Assembly (NCBI GenBank): GCA_002698425.1
Contig: NZXU01000074.1
Span: 1 to 54,292, forward strand
DNA length: 54,292 nt
From: Ahrensia sp.
GTDB taxonomy: Bacteria > Pseudomonadota > Alphaproteobacteria > Rhizobiales > Rhizobiaceae
Direction of reading: 5' to 3'
Shown piece by piece: positions 1 through 7,687 of this stretch. Each line of letters opens with the position of its first letter. Position 1 is the stretch's first letter. The position numbers and the translations under genes were made by a program. The notes under the pieces are model-generated. The model searched no databases. It was given only the letters and a program-made list of their open reading frames with translations, and was not told where the DNA came from.

Positions 1-80
1 CTACCTTCTCTTTAGGTGTTTTTTAAAGCTGTGGCCGTAATGTGGCATCGTTAATGGTCCTTGAGTGTGTAGTGAGTGCA

Positions 81-356
81 ATGACCGACCAGATTCGACC
101 CCGCGTCAAATATGTCATCGGGCCAGATGGCAGCCCTTTGACGATCAACGATCTGCCGCCGGCTTCAACGCGGCGCTGGGTTATCCGCCGCAAGGCCGAA
201 GTCGTCGCTGCCGTGCGCGGCGGCCTTCTCAGCCTGGAAGAAGCGTGTCAGCGCTACTCCCTGACGGTAGAGGAATATCTCTCCTGGCAGGCGTCCATCG
301 ACGAGCACGGTCTCGCAGGCTTGCGCACCACGCGCATCCAGCAATACCGCCACTGA
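81..356 (+). CDS. sciP: SciP-type CtrA-inhibitory protein (DUF1153)
   Basis: A 91-residue protein starting MTDQIRPRVKYVIGPDGSPL, with the N-terminal block and the basic, helix-turn-helix-like core (RRWVIRRKAEVVAAVRGG ... EEACQRYSLTVEEYLSW) of the SciP/DUF1153 family. In Caulobacter SciP binds CtrA and blocks its recruitment of RNA polymerase, so it belongs to the cell-cycle network encoded just downstream. The ATG at 81 is chosen over an upstream GTG at 42 because family members begin with this residue block and have about 90 residues. Position close to ctrA and chpT supports the call. The upstream 80 bases are T-rich but show no convincing CtrA box. Confidence 0.9.
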   Translation: MTDQIRPRVKYVIGPDGSPLTINDLPPASTRRWVIRRKAEVVAAVRGGLLSLEEACQRYSLTVEEYLSWQASIDEHGLAGLRTTRIQQYRH

Positions 357-368
357 TCCCCCCGACCA

Positions 369-1295
369 TCAATTCACCAGAACGACCTTGCCGATCGGCG
401 CCGTTTCGAGGAAGCGGTGGGCTTCCGCCGCCTCTTCCATCGGAAACGTCCTGGCGACATGCACCCTGATTTCGTGCTCGGTCACGAGCGCCGCCAGTTT
501 CCTCAGCGAAGCCGCGTCGGGATGCACGAGGATGCGCTTGAGGCCTACGCCTTTTTCGGCGGCCGCCTTCTCTGCTTCCTCGCCGGCCGTTCTGAGCGTG
601 ACCGCAATCCCGCCGGGCTTCAGGGTGTTCAGCGATTTCAGCAACTGGTCGCCGGCAACCGTTTCGAGAACGATGTCCATGTCGCCGGCAACCTCGGCGA
701 AATCGGTCGCGCGATAATCGATTACCTCGTCTGCGCCGATGGATCGCGCATAGTCCGTTTTCCCGGCGCTGACCGTGGTCGTCACATGCGCGCCGAAGAC
801 CTTGGCGATCTGGATGGCAAGGTGGCCGACGCCACCGGCGCCGGCATGAACCAGCACCCGGTCGTTCGCCTTCAGGCCGGCCTCGTCGAAAAAGGCCTGC
901 CAGGCGGTCAGCCCGGCCAGCGGTAGCCCCGCGGCCTCTGCGTCCGTCATGTTTTCCGGCGTTCGAACAAATTCAGCGGCCGAAACACAGGCATACTCGC
1001 CATAGGCGCCGGCCTCCCGGGGAAAACGCGACAGGCCCATGACGCGAACTCCAGGCGCGAAGTCCGTGACGCCGGAACCGGTCTTTTCCACTGTGCCGGC
1101 GATATCCCAGCCGAGTATAAAAGGCGGGTCGCCGATCAAGGGCAATGCTCCTGCTCTGACGGCGAGATCGACCGGATTGATGCCTGCCGCCGAAACGCGC
1201 ACCAGCATTTCACCTTCGCCCGGTTGGGGTATCGGCCGCTCGGCGACATGGAGCTGTTCCGGACCTCCGAATGCGTCCTGTGTGACAACGCGCAT
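369..1295 (-). CDS. NADPH-dependent quinone oxidoreductase-like MDR protein
   Basis: A 308-residue member of the medium-chain dehydrogenase/reductase superfamily, zinc-free quinone-reductase type. The N-terminal GroES-like domain includes GINPVDLAVRAG near residues 38-49, and the Rossmann domain has the nucleotide-binding stretch VLVHAGAGGVGHLAIQIAK around residues 147-165. The catalytic zinc cysteines of true alcohol dehydrogenases are absent, as expected for the quinone/enone reductase group. The ATG at 1295 has a good ribosome site (AAGGAGG, 6 nt upstream). It ends 12 bases from the sciP stop on the opposite strand. The substrate cannot be told from sequence. Confidence 0.85.
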   Translation of the reverse strand: MRVVTQDAFGGPEQLHVAERPIPQPGEGEMLVRVSAAGINPVDLAVRAGALPLIGDPPFILGWDIAGTVEKTGSGVTDFAPGVRVMGLSRFPREAGAYGEYACVSAAEFVRTPENMTDAEAAGLPLAGLTAWQAFFDEAGLKANDRVLVHAGAGGVGHLAIQIAKVFGAHVTTTVSAGKTDYARSIGADEVIDYRATDFAEVAGDMDIVLETVAGDQLLKSLNTLKPGGIAVTLRTAGEEAEKAAAEKGVGLKRILVHPDAASLRKLAALVTEHEIRVHVARTFPMEEAAEAHRFLETAPIGKVVLVN

Positions 1296-1320
1296 GAAAT
1301 CCTCCTTGGGCAGGGTTTCC

Positions 1321-1767
1321 TCAGTCCTTGACCATATGGGTGGCGACGGCCGCGGCGGCGACCGAAATCACATAAAACCAGAGACCCGGCTGGGTGAAGG
1401 CATCGGCAAATCCCGATGTCTTGGCCGCGACGATCACGATCGCGACGATCAGAACATCCATCATGGACCATTTCGAGACAATGGCGAGGAGGCGATGCAT
1501 GCGCTGGCGCATTTGCGGATTGTGGTCGCCGCCGGCCACCAGTGCCTGGGCGGCGAGCAGCTTTCCGGCCGGAAATATGATGGAGAAGAGCGCCACGATG
1601 GCGCCAAGCAACCTGTCGCCGCCCGACCACAACTGGCCGACCATCTCGACCAGCGACGGCGTGCGCGAAAAGAAGACAAGATGCTCCAGCCGCATCAGCG
1701 GCTGGGTGATGCCGAGGGCGAGAGAAAACGCCGATACGGCGATCAGCAGGGCGATGACGGTGCGCAT
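1321..1767 (-). CDS. PqiA-like small integral membrane protein
   Basis: About 148 residues with four predicted membrane segments (start, residues 45-65, 90-115 and C-terminus). The stretch KWSMMDVLIVAIVIVAAK matches the hallmark (K-W-S-M-x-D-V) of paraquat-inducible protein A domains, which accompany MCE-type lipid-transport proteins. Only one short PqiA-like unit is present, shorter than the classical two-domain PqiA, and no MCE (PqiB) gene is nearby. The ATG at 1767 has an AGGTG ribosome site; a GTG at 1776 is an alternative. It lies 64 bp downstream of fliJ on the same strand, so co-transcription is possible. The molecular role is unknown. Confidence 0.6.
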   Translation of the reverse strand: MRTVIALLIAVSAFSLALGITQPLMRLEHLVFFSRTPSLVEMVGQLWSGGDRLLGAIVALFSIIFPAGKLLAAQALVAGGDHNPQMRQRMHRLLAIVSKWSMMDVLIVAIVIVAAKTSGFADAFTQPGLWFYVISVAAAAVATHMVKD

Positions 1768-1831
1768 GGAGCGCACCTAATGGACATTGCCCGAGGAAGA
1801 CAAGCGCCGCTGTCGCGGCACCCGGTCATTA

Positions 1832-2215
1832 TCAGCCGATCATCGCCTTGCGCGCTTCACCGGAATCCATGTCGTCGCCGAGGCGTGCTTCGCGCACTTC
1901 CATGCGCTCGGCCTTTTGCAATTCGTTTTCGGCGTCGAGCAACTCGGCTTCCGCGGCTTCCTTCTGCTGCTTCAGGTCGCGGATCGAGATAGCGAGATTG
2001 TCGCGTCTGGTGCGCGCGGCCTTCGCAAAGGTCGGATAGGCAAAGTGGTTCTCGTCGCTGATGCCGGATTTCTTTTCTTCGGCGACGATCTGCGCGTCGA
2101 GCTCGTTTGCCATGCGTTCGAATTCGCTGATCATGGTTTCAAGTTGCATCACCTGGCGATGCTTCTCGGCCACCTTGAACTGGCGAAGGCGGATCATGTT
2201 GTTCCGTGGTTTCAT
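1832..2215 (-). CDS. fliJ: Flagellar export protein FliJ, alphaproteobacterial type
   Basis: A 127-residue, almost wholly helical and charged protein beginning MKPRNNMIRLRQFKVAEKHR, matching the rhizobial FliJ start (RLxxFxVxEKxR). FliJ is the cytoplasmic coiled-coil stalk protein of the flagellar type III export ATPase complex, working with FliI and FliH. The ATG at 2215 is preferred over an in-frame TTG at 2221. It is divergent from ctrA across a 421-bp regulatory region, as in other Hyphomicrobiales. fliI is not in the window, so the export ATPase must be encoded elsewhere. Confidence 0.8.
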   Translation of the reverse strand: MKPRNNMIRLRQFKVAEKHRQVMQLETMISEFERMANELDAQIVAEEKKSGISDENHFAYPTFAKAARTRRDNLAISIRDLKQQKEAAEAELLDAENELQKAERMEVREARLGDDMDSGEARKAMIG

Positions 2216-2282
2216 ACGCAATACTCCAAAGACCGGAAAACGCTAACGGCCACTCAAAAAAATACACCGGACGCCGACAAAC

Positions 2283-2596
2283 GATTCGAACGCAGTTCGC
2301 CGATTTCGGCTTCTGGTAACACTTCGTTTACGTCCTCCGTTAATGATAGGCCGTAACCTTTAAGGCGCGGTAAACCTGAACCGCCATCCGGGGCGAAAAG
2401 TTTGGTGAGTCATTTGAATCACTTGGAAGGTTTTCTTCAGATGAAGATTCCGGAATTCCGTGTGAAAAAATCAAGTGATTTCATGAGCCTGAAGGCGCAG
2501 ATTAATAGAGAATGAAGTCTTGCCGAACCGGAATATGTTTTGTTAACCATTCCATGTCAGCTTTTTCGAGGGCTTTTATGATTCTGCCCCGGAATC
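2283..2596. promoter_or_regulatory. fliJ-ctrA intergenic region with five GANTC methylation sites
   Basis: The 421-bp gap between the fliJ start (2215) and ctrA start (2637) contains GANTC sites at 2283-2287, 2416-2420, 2446-2450, 2580-2584 and 2592-2596. GANTC is the target of the cell-cycle methyltransferase CcrM, and in alphaproteobacteria ctrA promoters are sensitive to its methylation state. About one site per 256 bp is expected by chance, so five in 315 bp is high. Promoter hexamers could not be fixed with confidence. No other gene was seen in this gap. Confidence 0.6.
2360..2375 (+). promoter_or_regulatory. Candidate CtrA box upstream of ctrA
   Basis: TTAAGGCGCGGTAAAC fits the CtrA consensus TTAA-N7-TTAAC with one mismatch (TAAAC for TTAAC). 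It lies about 260 bp upstream of the ctrA start and 145 bp from fliJ, so it could serve autoregulation of ctrA, fliJ, or both. A weaker match (GTAA-N7-TTTA) is at 2316-2330. Confidence 0.55.
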
Positions 2597-2636
2597 GGAT
2601 GGACGGGATCGCCGGGCGCAGGAGAAGGGGATAAAT

Positions 2637-3338
2637 ATGCGAGTTTTGCTCATCGAGGATGATAGCGCGATCGCCCAGAGCATCGAGCTGATGTTGAAGT
2701 CCGAGAGCTTCAACGTTTACTCCACGGATCTCGGAGAAGAAGGCGTCGATCTCGGGAAGCTGTACGATTACGACATCATCCTTCTCGACCTCAACCTTCC
2801 CGACATGTCGGGTTACGAGGTTCTGCGCACGCTGCGCCTTTCCAAGATCAAGACGCCGATCCTGATCCTCTCCGGCATGGCCGGTATCGAGGACAAGGTT
2901 CGCGGCCTCGGTTTCGGCGCCGACGACTACATGACGAAGCCGTTCCACAAGGACGAGCTGGTCGCCCGCATCCACGCCATCGTGCGGCGTTCGAAAGGCC
3001 ATGCCCAGTCGGTCATCACCACCGGCGACCTCGTGGTCAATCTGGACGCCAAGACCGTCGAGGTCGGCGGTCAGCGCGTACATTTGACGGGCAAGGAATA
3101 TCAGATGCTCGAACTGCTCTCGCTGCGGAAGGGCACGACGCTGACCAAGGAAATGTTCCTGAACCATCTCTATGGCGGAATGGACGAGCCGGAACTGAAG
3201 ATCATCGACGTCTTCATCTGCAAGCTGCGCAAGAAGCTCGATGCGGCGTCCGGTGGCATCAACTATATCGAGACGGTTTGGGGCCGCGGCTATGTGCTAC
3301 GGGAACCGGACCAGGTCTCCATGGCCGAAAGCGCCTGA
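2637..3338 (+). CDS. ctrA: Cell-cycle response regulator CtrA
   Basis: A 233-residue OmpR-type response regulator that is unmistakably CtrA. The receiver domain (1-120) has the acidic pocket D8/D9, the phospho-acceptor D51 in [13 protein letters not shown] and the conserved K in MTKPFHK. The C-terminal winged helix contains [19 protein letters not shown] and ends with [12 protein letters not shown]. CtrA is the essential master regulator of division, motility and replication timing in alphaproteobacteria, phosphorylated through CckA and ChpT; chpT lies 0.6 kb downstream. The ATG follows a purine-rich AGAAGGGG stretch. The tail ends in Ala, as in CtrA proteins degraded by ClpXP. Confidence 0.98.
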   Translation: MRVLLIEDDSAIAQSIELMLKSESFNVYSTDLGEEGVDLGKLYDYDIILLDLNLPDMSGYEVLRTLRLSKIKTPILILSGMAGIEDKVRGLGFGADDYMTKPFHKDELVARIHAIVRRSKGHAQSVITTGDLVVNLDAKTVEVGGQRVHLTGKEYQMLELLSLRKGTTLTKEMFLNHLYGGMDEPELKIIDVFICKLRKKLDAASGGINYIETVWGRGYVLREPDQVSMAESA

Positions 3339-3368
3339 AACGCCTTAGACGGCAATTACCTTTCAAAG

Positions 3369-3398
3369 AAAAAGCCCGGTCCAATGGCCGGGCTTTTT
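3369..3398. terminator. Bidirectional intrinsic terminator after ctrA
   Basis: A perfect 11-bp stem (3369-3379 with 3388-3398, AAAAAGCCCGG / CCGGGCTTTTT) with an 8-nt loop. It ends in a T run on the plus strand and, because of the leading A run, also on the minus strand. It sits between the convergent ctrA and receiver-protein genes. Confidence 0.9.
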
Positions 3399-3430
3399 CC
3401 ATCCCTGGGCGGGAAACAGCCCGGTCCAGT

Positions 3431-3799
3431 TCAGGCTGCGCTTGCGAACTCGTGCAGACTGCGCGTGAGCTGCTGGCGATCGAACGGCTTCAGCAGGTAA
3501 TCATCCGCGCCGGCCCTCTTGGCCTTCGTCATGAGCACCAAGTTCATTTCGTTCATCATCACGATGATTCTGGGTTGCCGCATCGCGATCATGGCGCGCA
3601 CGCGGCGAATGAAATCGGTCACGTCCATGTCCTGCAGGTCACCGTCTACGAGCAGCACCTCAGGCGAATTGTCGGCGACCATGTCCAGCGCGGAACGGCC
3701 GATCTCGGCTTCGGTCACCGTGTCCTGATCCGTCGAGAGGATCCGCTTCGCGACCTTTCGGACGACGCTCGACCCATCAACAATCAAACAACGCGACAT
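3431..3799 (-). CDS. Single-domain CheY-like receiver protein, atypical
   Basis: A 122-residue stand-alone receiver domain (MSRCLIVDGSSVVRKVAKRI...). The phospho-acceptor Asp is kept in VLLVDGDLQDMD and the Lys in LLKPFD. However, the usual acidic pair is reduced to DG, and the switch Thr/Ser is Met in the IIVMMNEM strand. A receiver gene of this kind commonly sits between ctrA and chpT in Hyphomicrobiales; its partner is unknown. The second ATG (3799) is chosen because AGAAGG lies 9 nt upstream; the first ATG (3808) abuts that site. It is probably transcribed after chpT. Confidence 0.8.
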   Translation of the reverse strand: MSRCLIVDGSSVVRKVAKRILSTDQDTVTEAEIGRSALDMVADNSPEVLLVDGDLQDMDVTDFIRRVRAMIAMRQPRIIVMMNEMNLVLMTKAKRAGADDYLLKPFDRQQLTRSLHEFASAA

Positions 3800-3950
3800 T
3801 GCACGCATCCTTCTTGCATCCCAATCCGCGGCAAAATTTCCCCATTGCCGGGGAGTATCCTAGCGAAGAGAACTGAAAGAAGCAGAAAAGCAGGGTTTCG
3901 AATTGCGACAACCGCGTTAACCATCGGGAAACGACGGTTGCGGAGCACCG

Positions 3951-4592
3951 CTACGAAGCGGTGAAGACGATCTTCTCTTCGCCCTCGTCGATATCGATCG
4001 TCATTCCTGCCTCATTGGCCAGCAGAAGCGTATAATAGGCTTGAACGGAATGGGCGTCGACGGGTTCGTCCGGCGGCGCGCCGTATTTATCGGCGGTCTG
4101 GAGTTCGTCGAATTTGGGTTGCACGCGCAGCATTCTGCCGGCGACGGACAGGCGGAAGGCCGGCGACCCGTCGAGGTCTTCGAGAACCACGTCGAGCGTG
4201 CCGCCCCGCGGGATCGATCCGTTGGCGACCAGGATCAGGTTCAGAAGCAATTTCACCTTGTTTTTCGGGAGGTAAGCGCGGTCGCCATTCCAGGTGAACT
4301 CGGCCTTTTCGCCGCGCATATATTCGGTCGCGACCGCTTGGGCGTCGCCCGTGTCGATCTGGACGCCGGCCGATCCTGCCGCGCCGAACGCGATACGCGC
4401 GAATTGCAGACGCGCCGATGCGTTGCGGGCACTTGCCTTGATGAGATCCATCGCCGCCTCGTCGGCGCCGCCCTCTTCGAGAAGTTCAAGCCCGTTATTG
4501 ATGGCGCCGACAGGGGAGATGATGTCGTGGCATACCTTGCTGCATAACAGCGAGGCCAGATCGGATGCGGTCAGCGTGAAAATGGATGACAT
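3951..4592 (-). CDS. chpT: Histidine phosphotransferase ChpT
   Basis: A 213-residue protein starting MSSIFTLTASDLASLLCSKV. The dimerisation/phosphotransfer helix carries CHDIISPVGAINNGLELL, with H22 as the expected phosphorylated histidine, followed by a degenerate ATPase-like fold. ChpT relays phosphate from the hybrid kinase CckA to CtrA and CpdR; CckA is not in this window. The start at 4592 has GGAG 8 nt upstream and matches the family start; an extended frame to 4658 lacks similarity. It lies 151 bp upstream of the receiver gene on the same strand. Proximity to ctrA and sciP is typical. Confidence 0.92.
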   Translation of the reverse strand: MSSIFTLTASDLASLLCSKVCHDIISPVGAINNGLELLEEGGADEAAMDLIKASARNASARLQFARIAFGAAGSAGVQIDTGDAQAVATEYMRGEKAEFTWNGDRAYLPKNKVKLLLNLILVANGSIPRGGTLDVVLEDLDGSPAFRLSVAGRMLRVQPKFDELQTADKYGAPPDEPVDAHSVQAYYTLLLANEAGMTIDIDEGEEKIVFTAS

Positions 4593-4731
4593 ATGAAAAT
4601 CTCCGAAAAATGGCGGACACGGCGAATCACTTTCTCCCCCGGAGAAAAGGCCTATCACCCGCGATTTGTGGCAGGCAAGAACACCCGGTTTGCTCCCCTT
4701 GGGTCATTCCATCCGTTACCGCTGAAATGCC

Positions 4732-4747
4732 TTAATGATGCGTAAAC
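4732..4747 (+). promoter_or_regulatory. Candidate CtrA box upstream of eipA
   Basis: TTAATGATGCGTAAAC fits TTAA-N7-TTAAC with one mismatch and has exactly the half-site form (TTAA-N7-TAAAC) of the box upstream of ctrA. It lies 126 bp before the eipA start. GANTC sites occur nearby at 4624-4628 and 4780-4784. In Brucella, eipA is reported to be under CtrA control, which fits. The rest of the 281-bp chpT-eipA gap shows no gene. Confidence 0.6.
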
Positions 4748-4873
4748 TCTCCAGCGGTAATCATGGCGCGACAAGAGAAGAATCCGGACCACGGATCCCT
4801 GCCGAACAGGCGAATGGCGACAGACAAAGGACAATGATGGACGCAACGCAATCTGGCGTTGAAAGGAACCGTC

Positions 4874-5488
4874 ATGACGTATTTTACCGAGACGACGGCG
4901 AAGGCCCGCATTCGGCGCCTCGCTCCCATCCATGCGGTTTTCGCGGCTCTTGTAATCGCATGCATGGCCGCGATGCTGCCTGCCAAGGCGCGGGCGCAGG
5001 CGGCCGATACCTATACGGCCCAGGAGATCGTTGACGCCGGCCACAATTTCTTCGGTGCGACGTCAGGAGGTCTCGCCTCGGTGATCGAGCAGATCTTCAG
5101 CCGGTATGGCCTGCCTAACGGCTATGTCCTCGGCCAGGAAGGCGCCGGCGCCTTTGTCGGCGGCCTGACCTATGGCGAAGGCACGCTTTACACCAAGAAT
5201 GCCGGCGACCACACGGTCTTTTGGCAGGGGCCCTCGGTCGGCTGGGATTTCGGCGCCGACGGCAACCGCACCATGATGCTGGTCTACGATCTGCAGAGCA
5301 TTTCCGGTCTTTACGGGCGCTATGGCGGCGTTTCCGGCTCGGCCTATCTGCTGGCAGGCGTCGGCTTCAATGTGATGAAACGCGGCAACGTGCTGCTGGT
5401 GCCTGTGCGCACGGGCGTCGGCGCGAGACTCGGCGTTTCGCTCGGCTATCTGAAGGTTACGCCGATGCCGACCTGGAATCCCTTCTAG
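4874..5488 (+). CDS. eipA: EipA-like envelope integrity protein (DUF1134)
   Basis: A 204-residue exported protein. A hydrophobic segment around residues 22-40 ends in KARAQA, a good signal peptidase site. The mature part is the DUF1134 fold: YTAQEIVDAGHNFFGATSGG, a glycine-rich beta-barrel core (GLTYGEGTLY, QGPSVGWDFGADGNR) and the end LGYLKVTPMPTWNPF. EipA of Brucella is a small periplasmic beta-barrel protein required for envelope integrity. The ATG at 4874 follows AAGGAA by 6 nt; an upstream in-frame TTG (4859) is not needed. Its nearness to chpT/ctrA and the CtrA box support cell-cycle control. Confidence 0.85.
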   Translation: MTYFTETTAKARIRRLAPIHAVFAALVIACMAAMLPAKARAQAADTYTAQEIVDAGHNFFGATSGGLASVIEQIFSRYGLPNGYVLGQEGAGAFVGGLTYGEGTLYTKNAGDHTVFWQGPSVGWDFGADGNRTMMLVYDLQSISGLYGRYGGVSGSAYLLAGVGFNVMKRGNVLLVPVRTGVGARLGVSLGYLKVTPMPTWNPF

Positions 5489-5515
5489 ACCGGTATTGAT
5501 CCACCGCTTTACTTT

Positions 5516-5543
5516 CCCTGCGGGAATGACTGATCCCGCAGGG
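5516..5543 (+). terminator. Hairpin after eipA, weak terminator
   Basis: A perfect 10-bp stem (CCCTGCGGGA with TCCCGCAGGG) and 8-nt loop begins 28 bases after the eipA stop. Only a short T-containing stretch follows, so it may be a weak terminator or an RNA-stabilising 3' hairpin. Confidence 0.5.
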
Positions 5544-5602
5544 GCTGGATTGTTGGCCGTTTCCGTGGCAGATGCTAGCTTTCCGCCCGAGGAACACGGA
5601 TT

Positions 5603-6859
5603 TTGCTCCAAACGGTCCTTATATTCACGTTCGGTTTTCTTGCGTCCGCGCTGCTGGCGCTCATGGCCGCTCCAGCCGTTTGGCGTCGCGCCGTCTATCT
5701 GACCCGCAAGCGTATCGAAGCTGCGCTTCCGCTGTCGCTCAACGAGTTGAATGCGGAAAAGGACGCGCTGCGCGCCGAGCACGCCATGGCCATGCGTCGC
5801 ATGGAATTGCGGCTGAAGGACACGCGCGAACACGATACGAGCGAGAAGGTCCTGGTCGAAGAGCAGGGCGAGCGCATCAAGTCGCTCGAGGGTGACGTTG
5901 CCAACACCGCCGCCCGCAATGCCGAACTGGAGCGCCAACATGCCGAGATCACCGGCAAATTGCATGAGCGCATCACCGAATTGTCGGAAATGTCGGTCCT
6001 GCTGGAATCGACGCGTACCGAACTCGATATTCGTTCGAGCGAATTGAAGGCGGCGACGCGGCTGCGCGAGGATCGCGCCGCGCAATTGAAGGAAGTCTCC
6101 GCGCAGCTGCAATCGGCGCGCGACGAACTCGGCGACCGCGAACGGCAAATCGAAAATCTTTGCGAGACGATCGCGGGGCTGAAATCGGCCGGTCAGAACC
6201 TGAAACGCGAAGTGCATGAATCGAATACCGACGGTCAGGCGATCGGCGACCTGCTGACCAGCGAGCGCAAACGCATGGTCCAGACGGAAGCGAAGCTGGA
6301 ACAGGCGCTGTCGCAGGCGCAGACGCTTTCGGAAAAGGTCAAGCGGCGCGAAGCCGAGATCCGGGAACTGCGCGAGCAGGACGGCGCAGCGGCGGCCGAC
6401 ATCCGAAGTATGGAAAACCGGGCCGAGGCCGCGGAGGCCGAGAAGGCGCGGTTGGTACGCAAGATCGACGAACTGACGGCTGAGATCGAAGGCATGAGCG
6501 AATCCTTCGGCGGCAAGGATGCCGAGGCAATGGTCGAGGAAATGAAAGCGAAGCTCGCGCAGCAGTCGACCGAGATTAAAACACTGCAGGCCGAACGCGA
6601 CGGATTGCGTGTCGAACTGGCGGCGGCAAGCTTCGGCGCTGCGGTGGAATCGGACGAGGGCGACGCGATCCTGCGCGACAAACTCAACCAGCTGGCGGCG
6701 GAAGTCGTGGCCATGGCGGCGCGGCTGGAAGGGCCGGACTCGCGTATCAATACGCTTATCGGCGATTCGAAACCCGCCTCGACGGGTGAGGTAGTCAGCC
6801 TGGCCGAGCGCATCAAGGCCTTGCAGCGCGACGCCGGCCGGCAGCGCACGAGCGCCTGA
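5603..6859 (+). CDS. Membrane-anchored coiled-coil protein, function unknown
   Basis: A 418-residue protein with one N-terminal membrane segment (residues 3-25) followed by long alpha-helical, Glu/Arg/Lys/Ala-rich coiled coil to about residue 340, then a short conserved-looking end (LNQLAAEVVAMAARLEGP... TGEVVSLAERIKAL). No enzymatic motif is visible. Such proteins are conserved near ctrA/eipA in Hyphomicrobiales, but no function can be given. The likely start is TTG at 5603, preceded by GAGGA 9 nt upstream. It ends 3 bases from the convergent TrmH-like gene. Confidence 0.75.
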   Translation: MLQTVLIFTFGFLASALLALMAAPAVWRRAVYLTRKRIEAALPLSLNELNAEKDALRAEHAMAMRRMELRLKDTREHDTSEKVLVEEQGERIKSLEGDVANTAARNAELERQHAEITGKLHERITELSEMSVLLESTRTELDIRSSELKAATRLREDRAAQLKEVSAQLQSARDELGDRERQIENLCETIAGLKSAGQNLKREVHESNTDGQAIGDLLTSERKRMVQTEAKLEQALSQAQTLSEKVKRREAEIRELREQDGAAAADIRSMENRAEAAEAEKARLVRKIDELTAEIEGMSESFGGKDAEAMVEEMKAKLAQQSTEIKTLQAERDGLRVELAAASFGAAVESDEGDAILRDKLNQLAAEVVAMAARLEGPDSRINTLIGDSKPASTGEVVSLAERIKALQRDAGRQRTSA

Positions 6860-6862
6860 ACC

Positions 6863-7687
6863 TCAGCTTTTCCCGATCTCTTTGAAGGCAACGCGGCGAT
6901 GCAGCGCAATTGCGCCGGCGGTTGCGACATTCAGGCTGTCGAATCCGGGCGCCATCGTGATCGACAGAGTTTGCAGCCGTTTCAGCCACGCATCGGCGAG
7001 ACCATGGCCCTCACTGCCGAGAACCAGCGCCTGACGCGTGGCAGGCTGCCAGTCCGAGATGTCGGTCCTGCCGGCCGGCGACAGCGCGGCGATGGCAAAT
7101 CCGCCCCGATCCAGGGCGGCGACGGCCGCGTCCATGGATGGCGCCCGGAAGAACGGCACGCGCAGGACGCCGCCGACGGAAACGCGCACGGCCTTTCGAT
7201 AGAGCGGATCGCAGCATTGCGGATCGAGGATCACGGCATCGGCGCCGAAGGCGGCGGCGTTGCGGAAGATCGACCCCATATTGTCGTGATTGGAAATCGC
7301 CGAGAGGAGCAGGACCGTCGACCATTTCGGGGGAAGCGGGTCCGGGAGTTCGGCGCTTCCGTCCGGAATCCTTGCGGCTGCGAGGATGCCGCGATGCATG
7401 TGGAACCCGGCGATGGCGTCCATAACCGTCTGCGGCGCGCGATATACCGGGATCTCTTCCGGCAATGCGTCGATTAGATCCGTTATGCCCGCCAGGCGGT
7501 TTTCCAGCACAAGCAGCGAATGAACCGGGAAACGCTCCTGGGCGACAAGCACTTGTAGCACCGTCTTGCCTTCGGCGATGAAATGGCCGTGCCGGCGGAT
7601 CAGGTCGCGCTCGCGGATATCGCGGTAGATCTCGATACGCGGATCGTCCGGATCGTCGATCCCAATGATCCGGTCTTCACTCGCCAT
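6863..7687 (-). CDS. TrmH/SpoU-family RNA 2'-O-methyltransferase
   Basis: A 274-residue SPOUT methyltransferase. All three SpoU motifs are present: motif 1 SNHDNMGSIFRNAAAFGAD, motif 2 ALVLGSEGHGL and motif 3 SLNVATAGAIALHR. These form the knotted S-adenosylmethionine site and hold the catalytic Arg in motif 1. An N-terminal substrate-binding region (residues 1-110) precedes it. The target (tRNA or rRNA) cannot be told from sequence. The ATG at 7687 overlaps the end of the upstream PEP-mutase-like gene by 11 bp, so the two are translationally coupled. Confidence 0.88.
   Translation of the reverse strand: MASEDRIIGIDDPDDPRIEIYRDIRERDLIRRHGHFIAEGKTVLQVLVAQERFPVHSLLVLENRLAGITDLIDALPEEIPVYRAPQTVMDAIAGFHMHRGILAAARIPDGSAELPDPLPPKWSTVLLLSAISNHDNMGSIFRNAAAFGADAVILDPQCCDPLYRKAVRVSVGGVLRVPFFRAPSMDAAVAALDRGGFAIAALSPAGRTDISDWQPATRQALVLGSEGHGLADAWLKRLQTLSITMAPGFDSLNVATAGAIALHRRVAFKEIGKS

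Noticed and set aside
2316..2330. Second CtrA-like site GTAA-N7-TTTA upstream of ctrA
   Set aside because: Only 6 of 8 core bases match and the C after the second half is C only by chance overlap; too weak to list as its own feature.
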